Of a stretch of DNA of 64,000 nt, positions 1 through 11,026 are shown in pieces (the stretch's first letter is position 1; the number at the start of each line of letters is the position of its first letter). The DNA lies in assembly GCA_951812925.1 (NCBI GenBank), contig OX638369.1:42093061-42157060 (forward strand), in the 5' to 3' direction. The notes beneath the pieces were generated by a model. It was not told where the DNA came from, searched no databases, and saw nothing but the letters and a program-made list of their open reading frames with translations. A program made the translations under genes and the position numbers. This DNA comes from Calliopum simillimum. Lineage: Eukaryota > Arthropoda > Insecta > Diptera > Lauxaniidae.

Positions 1-3000
1 TCACTGACATCTTCACCATAAGAATGTAGTAGCGATTGAAATTGAGATGCCATAACATTGACACGAGTCTGAAAATTGCATATTTCAAAATGAAAAAACC
101 TTAACTTTAGTTTTATAAAGAGTCCTACCTTTAACTCTGGTAAACAATCACGTATATGATGCATTAACAACCGATTAAGAGTTTTCGCCAAATACGGTGT
201 ACCATTACGTGTTGCTAATGTTGGATACTTGCGCTGCAAGTAAGCAGCTTCATCTTTAAGTTGTTCGTCGATGTGCTTCTTATCAATGATATCCTGCTGT
301 GAACGATTAACCACACCAATAATACCTAATTTTACAGGAATTACACGTCCACATAAGATATCAATAGCATCTGTACCAGCATCCATGAGATCAAGTTTAG
401 TGACAACAGCTAGAGTGCGTCTACCGTCAGGATCAACATTTTTTGATAGTTTTAAAGCTTCACTTGTAGCCATATCTGTATTAGCAGCGGTAACTGCCAA
501 TATGATAGAGTTTGGATTTTCAATATACTTCAAAACTAATTCTTTTATTTGTGCTTCAATATTTTCAGGTTGATCACCTACTGGCACTTTTGTTATTCCA
601 GGTAAATCGACGAGCGTTAGATTAACAACACGTGTTGAGAATATTTTGAGATTAATAGGCTCTGGGCAAATCCCTTTATTGCTGCCAGCAGCGCGATTTG
701 TTTCCTCTTCAATTTCTTGACGTATTTGATTGAAGTCAGTAAAAGTCTTTTTAGTATGCAAAAATTTGCCCCATTCCTCGGTGTTAACTGTGCCTGCAAA
801 AATATAAGAAAAACAAAAACAAATAAAATAAAGTGCTACAAAGTAATATAAAAGGGGTTACCATTTTCCGCTGAACGATTTTCATTATCCTCTAAAGGAC
901 TATGTATAAGTTGAAGTATTAATGGTCTTCGTGTTACGATTCCAGTGCCTCGTGGCAAAAACGAACGCCCAACTATGCTTTCAATTACGGAACTTTTTCC
1001 AGAACTCTGTGAATGTAAAAATTTTAAATTTTTCAAAATACAATAAATCATAAAATTTTGTAATCATAATTCAAAAAGTCCGTCTTCTAAGCTTAAAAAA
1101 AAAATAAAGAAAAAGAATAATAGTGGTCAATGACGAAGCAATTAGTCGTCTACTGAGCCGTATTTTTGTTAATAAAAACAAAAACTTGGTCATTCGGTCT
1201 TATCGATATTACTTTAAATTTTACATTTTCATAGTAATCTTCTCATTAAGAAAATAATCCACTTTCAACAAGGTTATGGCTCAATAATTCTAATCAGTCT
1301 GAAGAATATAACATTGGGCATCTAGAAATTCCCTCTCGAGAGGGAGCATTTGCAATCGTCAATATTTAGCCAAAATATAAGCTAAAAAAAATTTAGATTA
1401 ACAAAATATAGAGCCCTAGAGCGTATCGAAACGCTTTCTGATTTCGTTTTCAAATTGGTTTCTATCATAAAATTCGCATTGCCGACAGACACCAAAGCTG
1501 TCAGTTTCGTTTTCAGTTTCTATCTTGGTGGCCAAAGTGTTACAAAATGATAATAAAAGGTGGAGCATATACTTGGACAGTTCCGAACTATACTGTTGGA
1601 GTAAATTTGTCGTGGCTATAATTTACTTTATGGTTTCATGCATATTAAATTTGAATTAAATTCTTTATTGAGACTTTTTTTTTAAAACGATTGCACAGAT
1701 TATTTATAGAATTCACTATTATTAATAAAATACATAGAATGACTCTTCGATTGCAGTCTTAATAATTATTTGACATAAGCTGCATCTTGAAATGGCAATT
1801 TGGCAGCACTATTGAAAAAGGGACTAAAAAAATTTTGCTTGGCAATGTCAATGAAATTTCCGTTTCGTTTTCGACTTTTAGAAAAAACCGGTATAAGTTG
1901 GAAACCTTTCGGTGGAATTCAAAAATATTGGTGCCATATGAAAGGTATTTTAATAAGCTATATAATTGTCGTACAAAAGTTTTTAATTTGTCAAACAATA
2001 TTAATTCACGCTTTGAATTCCCTGTTCAAAAATTTGAGAATTGAACAGCCGAGAGCCTCTGAAAAAATTCTCGGGATTCATGATAAGGCATATTATATAT
2101 AAGATATACAAATAACTCTTAACTAGAATAAATTAACTTCAAATTTCCACTTGTAAGCAGACAATCAGGCATGTTCCAAAATCCAATTGTGTTCGGAATT
2201 GGGTTTATTTCCGATAATTGGTGTTCTGTATTCAGAAGTTCGAAAATGAATTCCGATTTATATTTCCAACGGATTTGTATAAAATATTTATGTTCCACAT
2301 TTTGACGTTCGGAATTTTTTTGTGAAAACAATCCAAAAGTTGAAAATTCTTGAGTATGCAAGATATGAGTACCGAAAACTGAGATCAGATTTTTATAGGA
2401 AACAACAAAGTGGATCTTGTCAGGATATACGGTGGTCCATTTTTTTAATCCCCTACTCTCCATCCTGTCCAACTATGAATTTCCGTTCTCGATTTTTATG
2501 GCCGTTTATAGTAAAATAGAAGATCTCTCTACTTGATTTTTTCTATCAAACCAGAATCCTGAGTTATCCTTGGTCAGAAGTGCAAAACTCACTGTTTTGG
2601 AAATACTTAAAGCTATTAACAAAAAAAGCCATTATTTAACCATTTTTTAATTAGATCCCTACTTTCTGAGTTTTAAGCCTTTAAAAAAGGATATCTCTAA
2701 ATAACATGCCAAGGCCCCAAGGCCTTTTCTGACCGAAAAAGTAAAATAGTTCACGTTTTATTATTTTTATCAATAAAATATTTTATTTAAAATATATTGA
2801 GCCCTTGCGGATGAATATCGTATGGAAAATTACAGCTCTATTCTAGATTAAGTGAAATTCGTAATTAGGAGATCCCATCAGTGTTCCACTGACCGGAGCT
2901 GTGGACTTCTTCAAGATTTATTTTACTTAATAGCCTTATCATGTATGACGAACGAATCGTTTTACTGATTTTCAACTGCTTATATCCTCCAAGTTAACAG

Positions 3001-3598
3001 ATGATTTAAGTTTATGCTTACAAACCTTATCCTTTGAACTAAAATGAACGCTTAGGTTATAGAAAGTTCTTAATAAAAAGTTTTAATAAGTTGATATTAA
3101 CGAGTGAAAATCAGTCACTTTATTCGTTTATTGTTTATTCGTCATACATGATAAGGCTATTAAGTAAAAAGTAGATATCAAGCGTCACACAGAAGCCAAT
3201 TGTGAACTGTGTCGAAGAAAAGGTTTCACTTCAGTTAAAATCATATGAAACGCAGCTTTGTTGTCACAACGTAGTGCAATAAATCTGCAATAGCCAGTTC
3301 AAAAGTTTTCTTATGCAAAGCGCGACTTGCGTAGAATCTGGCACTTCCAAAGGATTGTTGTGGTCTTGCAAAAATTTTCGCCTTAATTTCTTTGCTGCGT
3401 GTTGCTGATTTTCAATTAAAAGCGCCGCCACACAACGAAATACATTTTGATTTTGTTTTCTTTTTAAAAATACACGACTTTTTTTTATGTTTATATTCAA
3501 CAACTAACAACTAATTGATTTTTTTTTGACATAACTATGAATAGGCGTTTTTCTTTTTCGTTCAGAGTAGAGTCTGAGTTGTCAAAAAATAATTTGTT

Positions 3599-3631
<33 letters not shown>

Positions 3632-5989
3632 GGTTTAAGTGCTGAACACATTCGGTGCGAGCTGCGAGTGCGAGAGAAACCCGACCGAGATAGCACGATT
3701 TTCTCTATACGTTAGAGTAAGATGATAAATTAAGCTTTTATTAAACGTCATTTAAAAAAGCTCTCGCAGTGCGAAGGAATTGATTCTATTTTTCTTGCGA
3801 TTTTTAAAAAAGAAGAGCAAGACCAAACACAAAAATTTAAATAAATTGTTTTCAACTGAATTTTTTAATTTCAATTTGAAGTTTAAATAATTTTGAAAAC
3901 CAAAACGTTTTTTTTTATTTATTTTTTGTTTTCATTTGTTTTAAATTTTCATAAACAAAATTTACTCGCAACGAGTTGATTGTGTTTTCACGCACGAGAA
4001 AAAGCTCAAAAAATCGTTTGAGCAAAAGCTATCTTCTCTCGCACTCGCAGCTCGCACCGAATGTGTTCAGGGCTTTAGAGTTACTCCAATAGCTTTTGGA
4101 ATCTCCAAAAGGATCAGAGAATTATTTTGTTCAGAGTGAAATCAGAGCGCGCTCTATGAGCTCAGAATGAAACGACGGAGCGTTCAGAGTAAAAGACGGA
4201 GCACATCAAAATAGAAATTTGAAATTAGAAAAATAAACAAAATAAAATAAAAACAAACTTGATTTTAGATTGTGCTGGTTATTTTGACCGGCTTTCAAAA
4301 TGTTCAAGAGTGTTTCATAAATAAATCAGAGCGCTCTGAGCGTGCTCTGTTCAGGTTATACTCGACGTGCTCACGCTCTGTTCAGAGCTCTACTCTGAAC
4401 AAAAAAAGAAAAACGCCTAATGAAGTTTTAATCGGATTCGAACTTAATTTCAAATTTGTCATTCATTCGGGTTCTGAAATAGCGATTCGAATCCGAAATC
4501 GAATTCAATTCCGTCTGTACATGTATTTTTCTTAAATTGATTCAACTGATACAGGGTTTCAAAATCGGCATCCATGGAATAGAGATATATTAATTACAAA
4601 CTTGTTAGCACATGACATCGAACTAAATCGTTATCATATACTATTATGAATTCCAGAATTGAAATCGATTCAGTGTTACATCTAATTCGATTTTGATTGG
4701 AAAAATTTTCGATTTCGATTCTGGAAATCAAAATATATGATAACAAAATTTCGATTCGATTTAGTTCTAAACGAAATCGAATCAGATTAAAAGGGTGAAT
4801 GTTTTTTCAAACCGCATTTGATATTCGAAAGCATCCTGCAGCTATACAAAAAATCATTTTGTACGCACTTGTAAATTTCTATGGGAACAAGTGCTTTCTT
4901 AAGCGCTTGATATTTGTCCACTTTCATACAAGAATATAGTACAAAAAATCTCACGAAAAAAATTAGGTTTATGCGTATATCCTGAAAAGTTCCAAGGAGT
5001 GGGAAATTTTAACAGTTTGTTGCAAATATTGTGCTAGTTACCAAACTAATATAAAATATCAATTTTTTTTTATAGTTTCAAAAATTCAATTTTGGTCGAT
5101 GACCGCAGCCAAAATGCAAAAACTTCAAACATATAAAATTAGCAAAAAATTAAATACAAAATAGCGCGCGAGGAGATGGCAGTATAGAAAGAATTCCATT
5201 TGCCAAAATTTGTAGAGTTCTGCCCGGATAGCGCTGCTATTTATAGATGACAAAAAATCGGGATGCAGAGATAAATAAGGAATACGTAGTTATGTTAATT
5301 TAATTGGACTTTGCCTTGAATAATTTTATAAGAAATAGAATTAATAAAAGTAAAAAAAAAAAAAATCTTATAACAAGCTACAAAACTTTTTCGAATGAAA
5401 TCACTAAAGGAATTTGCGAAAACATGTCAACAATGAGCTGAATGAACAATCATGACGACGGAATGCGTCACACACAGCTGCTCTGTTGCTGACAAGCAAA
5501 AAAACAACCTACTTGTAGTATGCGTACAAAAATAATAAACTATAGGTATCGATTTTTCTCACAAACGATTCTAATATTACATAAACATTTATTTGAATTT
5601 TAGTGCAAACATTTTGCAAACATAAAAAAAGGTTAATGTTTTTACTAATCAATTATTTAGAGGTTTTTATGAGCCGGCTATAAATTAAAAGGTTATATAA
5701 TAAAATGAGGCAAACCCCCATTATTGTTTGATATTTCGTTTATCTCTGAAGTTTTTTCTATCGTTAGGGTACATCAATTTGTTTTGTACCTCATCCGCGC
5801 ACCCAATTTATTTTCTTAAACAATTCATAGTGATCTTTTACGGCATCTATGTATGCTGTTCTCCCTAAATGGGTTCCACCTACTTACTTGACTTCCTAGC
5901 ACTACGATTTGTGGCAGCTGTATAGAGTCAGAGCCCACTGTATTGAATACATCCTGCAATTTATTAATGACTGGAATCAATGCCTCCAT
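1..5989 (-). CDS. Drp1: Drp1, dynamin-1-like GTPase (5' part, partial)
   Basis: Dynamin-family GTPase that assembles around mitochondria and peroxisomes and constricts them. Exons on the minus strand are 5989-5888, 1006-862, 793-129 and 68-1 (continuing off the window); introns are 5887-1007, 861-794 and 128-69, all GT-AG, with phases 0, 1, 0 that keep one open frame. The start is the ATG at 5989; the first residues [15 protein letters not shown] match the family start. Seen in the translation: P-loop GSQSSGKS (residues 32-39, split by intron 1 after Q34), switch-I Thr59 in [13 protein letters not shown] (145-148), TKLD (214-217) and NRSQ (245-248), then the start of the stalk ([22 protein letters not shown]). 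These positions agree with human DRP1 K38/S39/T59. About 326 of roughly 735 residues are present; the rest of the stalk, the variable region and the GED lie beyond position 1. No break is seen, so it is probably functional. Confidence 0.97.
2931..3169. mobile_element. 239-bp MITE-like inverted repeat
   Basis: The left end (TTTTACTTAATAGCCTTATC, continuing into ATGTATGACGAA) reappears inverted at 3137-3169. Inside the ends a second pair (ACTGATTTTCA near 2963 and TGAAAATCAGT near 3105) also faces each other. The same terminal block recurs in inverted sense at 12053-12077 (ACATGATAAGGCTATTAA), so it is a dispersed family. No protein-coding capacity. Superfamily not determined. Confidence 0.7.
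3544..4417. mobile_element. 874-bp inverted-repeat transposon with TA flanks
   Basis: Ends GGCGTTTTTCTTTTT and the inverted copy AAAAAGAAAAACGCC are each followed inward by TTCAGAGTAGAG-type sequence, giving terminal inverted repeats of about 35 bp. Both sides are flanked by TA (3542-3543 and 4418-4419), as in Tc1/mariner-type insertions. The interior has no transposase, so it is non-autonomous. A second inverted-repeat element sits inside it at 3642-4070, next to a 30-nt T-run at 3601-3630. The GAGCGCTC-rich block 4140-4390 (repeated AGAGCG, TCAGAG, GCTCTG) belongs to its right sub-terminal part. Confidence 0.7.
3642..4070. mobile_element. inverted-repeat element nested in 3544-4417
   Basis: The ends CTGAACACATTCGGTGCGAG and the inverted CTCGCACCGAATGTGTTCAG are exact complements over about 37 bp (3642-3678 against 4034-4070), with weaker pairing for a few bases outside. 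The interior is AT-rich and non-coding. It lies wholly inside another inverted-repeat element, so it inserted later. It is in Drp1 intron 1, so it could add a strong hairpin to the pre-mRNA. Confidence 0.75.
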
Positions 5990-6470
5990 TTTTTAGTTAA
6001 AATTTAATTATGCGCTGTTAAAAACACACACACACAATTTTTTATTAATAATTTTGTATATTCCTGCGGTAATTTTAGCACTTTTTTCACTGCATTCAAT
6101 TTTTTCTGAATTTTCTTTTCTTGCCTCTATTCGATGAAGATGAAAAAAAACCGCACGTCTGGTCAAATGCTGCCAAGTTTTAGAATATTCTACTGTCAAA
6201 TGGTTGACAGCTGAAGTGCTGCCAAAACAGTTTACGCGGATAAAATTTTAACAGAGATGTTAAATTAAATAATTTTAAATGGATAAGTCAATCTCGCGAA
6301 AAAAAGTTATTTCTGACTACACAAGGAAAAGTTTTTTAACTTACCTTTACCTGAATCTCAATCCGAGGAAAATTTTTTTTTGAAAAACTGAAAAAATAGC
6401 GAAAAGTGATAGCAAACAGCTACAAGGTAAAGATCACTTCACTGGAATTCGTAGACCTATTTATTTTAGG
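5990..6470 (-). promoter_or_regulatory. Drp1 5' leader and upstream flank
   Basis: The sequence upstream of the Drp1 ATG should contain the 5' untranslated region and promoter. A 63-codon open frame starts at an ATG at 6199 and stops with TAA at 6010-6008, 18 bases before and in the same frame as the Drp1 start. If transcription begins above 6200 this would act as an upstream open frame. A CA run (6027-6036) and E-box-like CAGCTG near 6210 are visible. No TATA box or clear initiator was found, so the transcription start is not placed. Confidence 0.4.
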
Positions 6471-7483
6471 TAGTGTCCGACCGAAGGTCACTTTTTGGCC
6501 GAAGCCGTAGCCAATTAATCGGTTTTTTTATAACCTTCGGCCGTAGCCGAAGCCGAAGGTTCATTTATTTTATATTTTTATACCCTACTCTCAGGGTATA
6601 TTTAATTTGTAGTATTTTAGACATTATCAGGCCAAAATTGTTCAGATAAGCCTTAACGGGAATGGATCTTGAGAAGTGGTCCCTTTGTGAGATATTAGGT
6701 GCAAAATGTTTTTGCAAAATGTTTTTCCTTATTTGATCCACGATTTTTTAGCTCAGAAAATTTGCAAAAGTTGTTTTCGTACAAATTATATTCTATTTAA
6801 AGGTATTTTCTTCACCTTTAGCACTCGATTTCTTAGGAAGGCACAACTTCTCAAGGTATGACTAGAACAAAAGATCAAACCTACTATCGGAAGACCAAAA
6901 AACTAATTTACGCGACCTTTTGTATCCGATATCTCACGAAGGCATCACCTCTCTTAAATAAAGCGGCCATTTATCATCCGACTTTGTTCTGCAAGGGCTC
7001 GAAATGTTTGTAATGAAATATTTAACTGACAAAAAATAATTAATAATGAACTCTTCAATTTTTCGGTCCGGAAAAATTCTTTGTAGGAATAGAATTAAAA
7101 ATGTAGAGCGTTAAGAGTGATCTTACCTATCCAAATGCAATAACAAAATTAAATTTTGCCATTTACTGTTTTTGTTACATAGCCCAAAGTATATCTCAAG
7201 ACAATGATTTTTGCACTTTTGAGCAACGATAACTCAGGATTCTGACATAATTGAAAAAAAAAAAAACAAAGTTCAGATTCGTAATTAGAAAGTCCCAGTC
7301 CACTATAAACGGCCATCATTTTGTTTAAAAGTTTTTTTTTTAATCAAGAAGTTGCTTTATGCTTACCTAAAGTTACAAACATTCGGCTTCCGCCAAACAT
7401 TCGGCTTATTTTTGGCCGAAGGCGTTTTTTTGGCCGAAGGTGGCCGAAGCCGTAGCCGAAGCCGATTAATCGGTCGGACTCTA
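6471..7483. mobile_element. hAT-like non-autonomous element with 8-bp target duplication
   Basis: The element begins TAGTGTCCGACCGA and ends with the inverted TCGGTCGGACTCTA. It is flanked by ATTTTAGG (6463-6470) and GTTTTAGG (7484-7491), a 7/8 match that fits an 8-bp hAT-type target duplication. Both sub-terminal regions are packed with a short unit, GGCCGAAGCC / GTAGCCGAAGCC, and its complement, which also contains ATTAATCGG. The interior (6600-7350) is non-coding, and 7205-7313 is shared, inverted, with 2499-2595 in Drp1 intron 1. Superfamily is inferred from duplication length only. Confidence 0.7.
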
Positions 7484-7491
7484 GTTTTAGG

Positions 7492-8109
7492 GCATATTCC
7501 AGCTCGTAGGATGAAACCTCGCTTTTCTGTTATGTGGATTACGACAGTCCAAAGTAAGAACAAAGTAAGAACTCTTGCATATCACTTGTTTTAGACAACA
7601 TAATTCCAACACGTAGGGCAGTAAAATCAAAAGACTTGTACTAAGTGATTGTCCTAGAGGCCCGTTGTTAAAATGCGTAACGTAAAATTGAACTATTTCT
7701 GTTTCTCCCCCTTTGTATTTCACTAGAGTAATGCAAACCAAAACAATTTTGTAACGCTACACCCCAGCACCTTTCCTCCTTAAAGCTTTGCGTTATTAAA
7801 GGACGACACTAGCATATGATATAGCGATCGAAAATTAACTGGCAAATAAACAAATGGAAAATATTGAATAATGGTTAGGATGCAAGAGCAGATTGTCGAC
7901 TTTCATGCATAATTTAATTTAATGTATTTAGAAAACTAAGTCCAATTCTAAGATCATAACAGATCACCCCAAAGGGGTGTTTTTACAACTTCAGTTTCTT
8001 TATTAGAATACTTAAATACACATGTCCATAAATGTTAATCTCTCTTTAGTTCGGCTTTGTTCCTACTAGTCTATCAATAGGTTATTCCTTGGTATCCTCT
8101 TAAATGTTG
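7492..8109. other. intergenic, nothing recognised
   Basis: About 600 bases of AT-rich DNA. Short open frames here overlap on both strands and show no family signature. No repeat shared with the rest of the window was noticed. Confidence 0.5.
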
Positions 8110-8640
8110 TTATACCCTACACCCAGGGTCTTCCGCTTGTAACGCAGAGAATGACGCGTGGCAGGTATAGAAATATATGAGGCATTACATACCGTTCAGG
8201 ATAGCATTTTGCTTTTGCATCTCCATTTTTTCTGAATTTTTTGTCTTATAGTACTAGTTAAGGTTAACATCTATGATATTTTTAATTTTTTTTCATCAAG
8301 CCGTTTCAGAGATATACATTTTCAAAAAACTAAAAAGCTGCTAAAATAACATTTAGTAGATTATTTTAGATGCTCATAACTCCGTCAATAGCCAGTTAAA
8401 TCATGAATTTTTGTTTTCAAAGTCTTGTTGTTTTAACCCTTTAACGACTAAAGGCAAGTATGTTTGCCAGAACTCGATTTGCTTGAATGAAAGTTTTATT
8501 AATCCCCACTACTTCGATTTTTTCGTATTGTTATTTTGAAATTCTTTCGCGTATTAAGACCTGGGGTTCGATTCTGGTTCAGTGAAAAGTCGAAGTGAAA
8601 AGATTTTTTATCACTTCACAGTAAAAGCGATTCTTGTTGT

Positions 8641-9270
8641 TTAACCCCTTGAGACCGATGGGGTCACATAGGACCCCAAGCATTTTTTGATACATCAATG
8701 TTTTAATTAAAATTAGTATCAAGGAGTACTCAAATGCTATTGACATGCTCTAGAGAGTTGTTCAGTAAAGTCTTGGCTAAAATTTTGTTTTAATTGTTTG
8801 GCAAAATATGGAACGGTTTTATAGCTATCACCATAAATGGTAAAAATTTTCGTCATTTTTGTGATTTTGAGGCTCAAAACCAAAATTTTTCGGGTCAGTT
8901 TCTTGAACATTTTCCTTCCTTTAGTCTATATCTACAACTTCGATGAAGATAGGAAAACAAAATCTCAAACGGCTTACGACTTATAGCCGTGGCTACTTTG
9001 AAAAAGCAGTTTTGAAGCAATTTTTATAGTGCTGTAAAATTTGACCTGAAGCCAAACTAGCGTTACAAAAATAGGGTTTTTCTTGTAACATCATGTGCTT
9101 TCAGGAATAGTATTGAAAAAGTTGGTTGGATTTTTTTTGTTGCACCATTTCCGACTATAAGTGTCTTTTCCGGACCTACTTTTTTTTCTTAATTTAAACA
9201 TAAGAAAACTGAATTCGAAGTTAATTTTTCGATATCCACAATGGTTTAGGCTTCGGTCTCAAGGGGTTAA
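8641..9270. mobile_element. piggyBac-like 630-bp element (inner)
   Basis: It starts TTAACCCCTTGAGACCGA and ends TCGGTCTCAAGGGGTTAA, perfect complements including the TTAA target. Just inside the left end is a second small palindrome, GGGGTCACATAGGACCCC. The family has at least two more copies in the window: 19904-21245 (right end lost, split by another repeat) and a fragment at 41020-41330. Shared blocks include TTTAATTGTTTGGCAAAATA, AACATCATGTGCTTTCAG and CTTTTCCGGACCTA. There is no coding capacity, so this is a non-autonomous family. Confidence 0.75.
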
Positions 9271-9990
9271 TATGTATTTTAAAAAATGTGAAAAGTTTTT
9301 TTACACCTCAAGCAAAAGTTTTCACTGACAAATTCGACAGTGATAAAAATTTAATTTAATGAAAAACAAACATAAACAAATCAACAAAAATATTTCAAAT
9401 GCGGTTTCCTATAAAACGTTAACAATAAGTTGATGTAAATGGCCGGAAATTGAAGGGGCTCAATCAGATGGATAAATTGAAAATTGCAATATAGTATAAG
9501 AAATTTTCACCCCACGACCCCGGTTGATTCCATATTCGTTTCGCTTCAATTTAACGCCGTTTATTGCATCGCAGTCCAGTTTTATTTGGTTCAATTAAAA
9601 ACTAGAGTTCGTTTTGACCACCTAAAGCAAGTGGACAGCGTGATTTAGATCGGATGGCAAATCAGACAGTCTGTCCTTTGTAGACTCTGAAACTATCCGC
9701 CTGAATTTGAATCTCAATCACACTTCGACCCCAAGTATTATCTGTACCAAGTTTCATTCTCTTAGCTAGAACCGTGTGGCCGTAATCGTGGTTTATTTGT
9801 ATTCTAAAAATCAATTTCGACCAAGGGGAAGAGTGATTTAAAAGCTATTCATTATCATTTATGTATTTGTCAGCACCAAGCACTTACGTTCCATAAGAAG
9901 TTTCGTTTCATCGTATGTCTTAAGGAGTAAGCGCTTACCTCTGCTTAACTAAAAAAAAAAAAAAAATAAAAAAATAAAAAAAAATAACTG

Positions 9991-10069
9991 TCCCCCCCCC
10001 ATTGGGATTGAACTCCTAACACAATGCTCCGAAATATTAAAATATCAAACCCTCTATCACATCAGCTAC
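9991..10069 (-). other. tRNA-like segment with B-box and T-run
   Basis: Read on the minus strand there is an A-box-like start (TAGCTGATGTGATAGAG), then about 40 bases and a B-box-like GAGTTCAATCCCAATGG. This is followed by a G-run and, within 15 bases, a long T-rich stretch that would terminate RNA polymerase III. The acceptor stem cannot be closed, so it is not a working tRNA gene. It may be the head of a tRNA-derived SINE or a chance match. It lies inside the outer TTAA element. Confidence 0.3.
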
Positions 10070-11026
10070 AGAATTCCATAAAATATGTGTATAAAATTTG
10101 TATTTTAAATCAAACTATTTGTCAGCTAGAGAATGTCAGTTATTTTTCACACTCCACATTGAAAATTTTATTCAACTCGCTTTTTTCACTTTGTAAACCA
10201 GAATTGCTTCAATCGATGAAGTGAAGTGAAAAGATTTTTGTACACTTCACAGTTTCACTGAACCAGAATCGACCCCCTGGTCGTTAAAGGGTTAAGGAAA
10301 TTTTTATAAAAAAAACAAAAATTATTTTTTAAACAATTTATTTTTAAATTTTCAACTTTTAAAACTAATTGCTATTTTTATCAATGATTATATTCTTTTT
10401 CTCCAACATTTCTTTCAAACATCCTTCCCCATTTTTTCCACTCCTTAATCGAAAAAATTTCGAAAAAAATGTTAACCAACCCCCAATAATTTTTCCTCCT
10501 CAAAATTTTTCTTGAACATACTATTCTCTTTTTTCCACCCCTTAAGGGGCCTCCAATACAAAATTTTGATAGAAATAATCACCTTTCTATTGGGGCGCCT
10601 TAAGGGATGGATAAAAGGGGCTAGTATGTTTGAAAAAAATGTTTAAAAAAAATTATTGTGGATCTGTGAAAATTTTTTTCCTCTCCCGGTAACAAGGAAT
10701 TTTTTTTGATATTGTTATAAAATTTTTGTAGGGGCACCCCTTACGGGGTAGTTTATTTAAGAGAAATGTTGGAGAGGAAAAAATAATGGGGGTCGGTCGG
10801 TGAACATTTTTACCCTCTTCCGGCAACGTAGAATATTTTAGTGATCGTTCACTCACTGTTGATAGTTAAGTGTGTACAGATAGTTAGTAAAAGCTGAGCG
10901 CAATACCAAGTGAATTCGGATAAGAGGTCGTGAAACTTTCTATTGTATAAAAGCAAAGATGTTAATGTGCTGCGCTGTAGGGTATTTGATTTTTGTTGGG
11001 GCCATAGCACCCTTACTAGTTTTATT

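Larger units (their letters stand above)
1007..5887 (-). other. Drp1 intron 1, transposon-filled
   Basis: The 4.9-kb intron opens with GTAAGTAGG right after codon 34 and ends in a CACAG acceptor. Apart from the inverted-repeat elements listed separately (2931-3169, 3544-4417) it holds AT-rich unique-looking DNA. At 2499-2595 there is a segment that also occurs inverted at 7205-7313 (shared pieces include ATGGCCGTTTATAGT and TCCTGAGTTATC). The stretch 4430-4800 is rich in short self-complementary pieces such as ATTCGAAT, ATCGAATC and GAATTC. No coding exon was found in 1010-5880; the overlapping open frames at 1787-2102 have no recognisable domain. Confidence 0.8.
8433..10295. mobile_element. 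piggyBac-like TTAA element (outer)
   Basis: The ends are TTAACCCTTTAACGAC (8433-8448) and the exact inverted GTCGTTAAAGGGTTAA (10280-10295). TTAA targets and CCC-starting termini are the hallmark of piggyBac elements. Sub-terminal sequences also pair: TTCGATTCTGGTTCAGTGAA near 8570 with TTTCACTGAACCAGAATCGA near 10253, and the block TCACTTCACAG/AAAAGATTTTT on both sides. On the left about 110 bp separate the terminal and sub-terminal blocks, so the two may belong to different insertions. No transposase frame is present. A second TTAA element (8641-9270) lies inside. Confidence 0.6.
8110..11026 (-). repeat. TATACCC-family repeat split by nested insertions
   Basis: The left piece (8110-8182: TATACCCTACACCCAGGGT, then CGCTTGTAACGCAGAGAA and CGTGGCAGGTAT) and the right piece (about 10890-11026: GTGAATTCGGATAAGAGG, TGTAGGGTATTTGAT, CACCCTTACTAGTTTT) match the two ends of the family copy at 20326-21114 in the same orientation. 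Nearly 2.8 kb of other sequence lies between them, including the two TTAA elements, which suggests an old copy opened by later insertions. The AT-rich block 10300-10880 is unassigned; it contains several CCCCTTAAGGGG-like short palindromes (10541-10552, 10603-10612, 10736-10748). Confidence 0.5.

Noticed and set aside
1787..2102. Overlapping 85- and 100-codon frames
   Set aside because: They overlap each other and a minus-strand frame inside Drp1 intron 1; no domain and no splice context.
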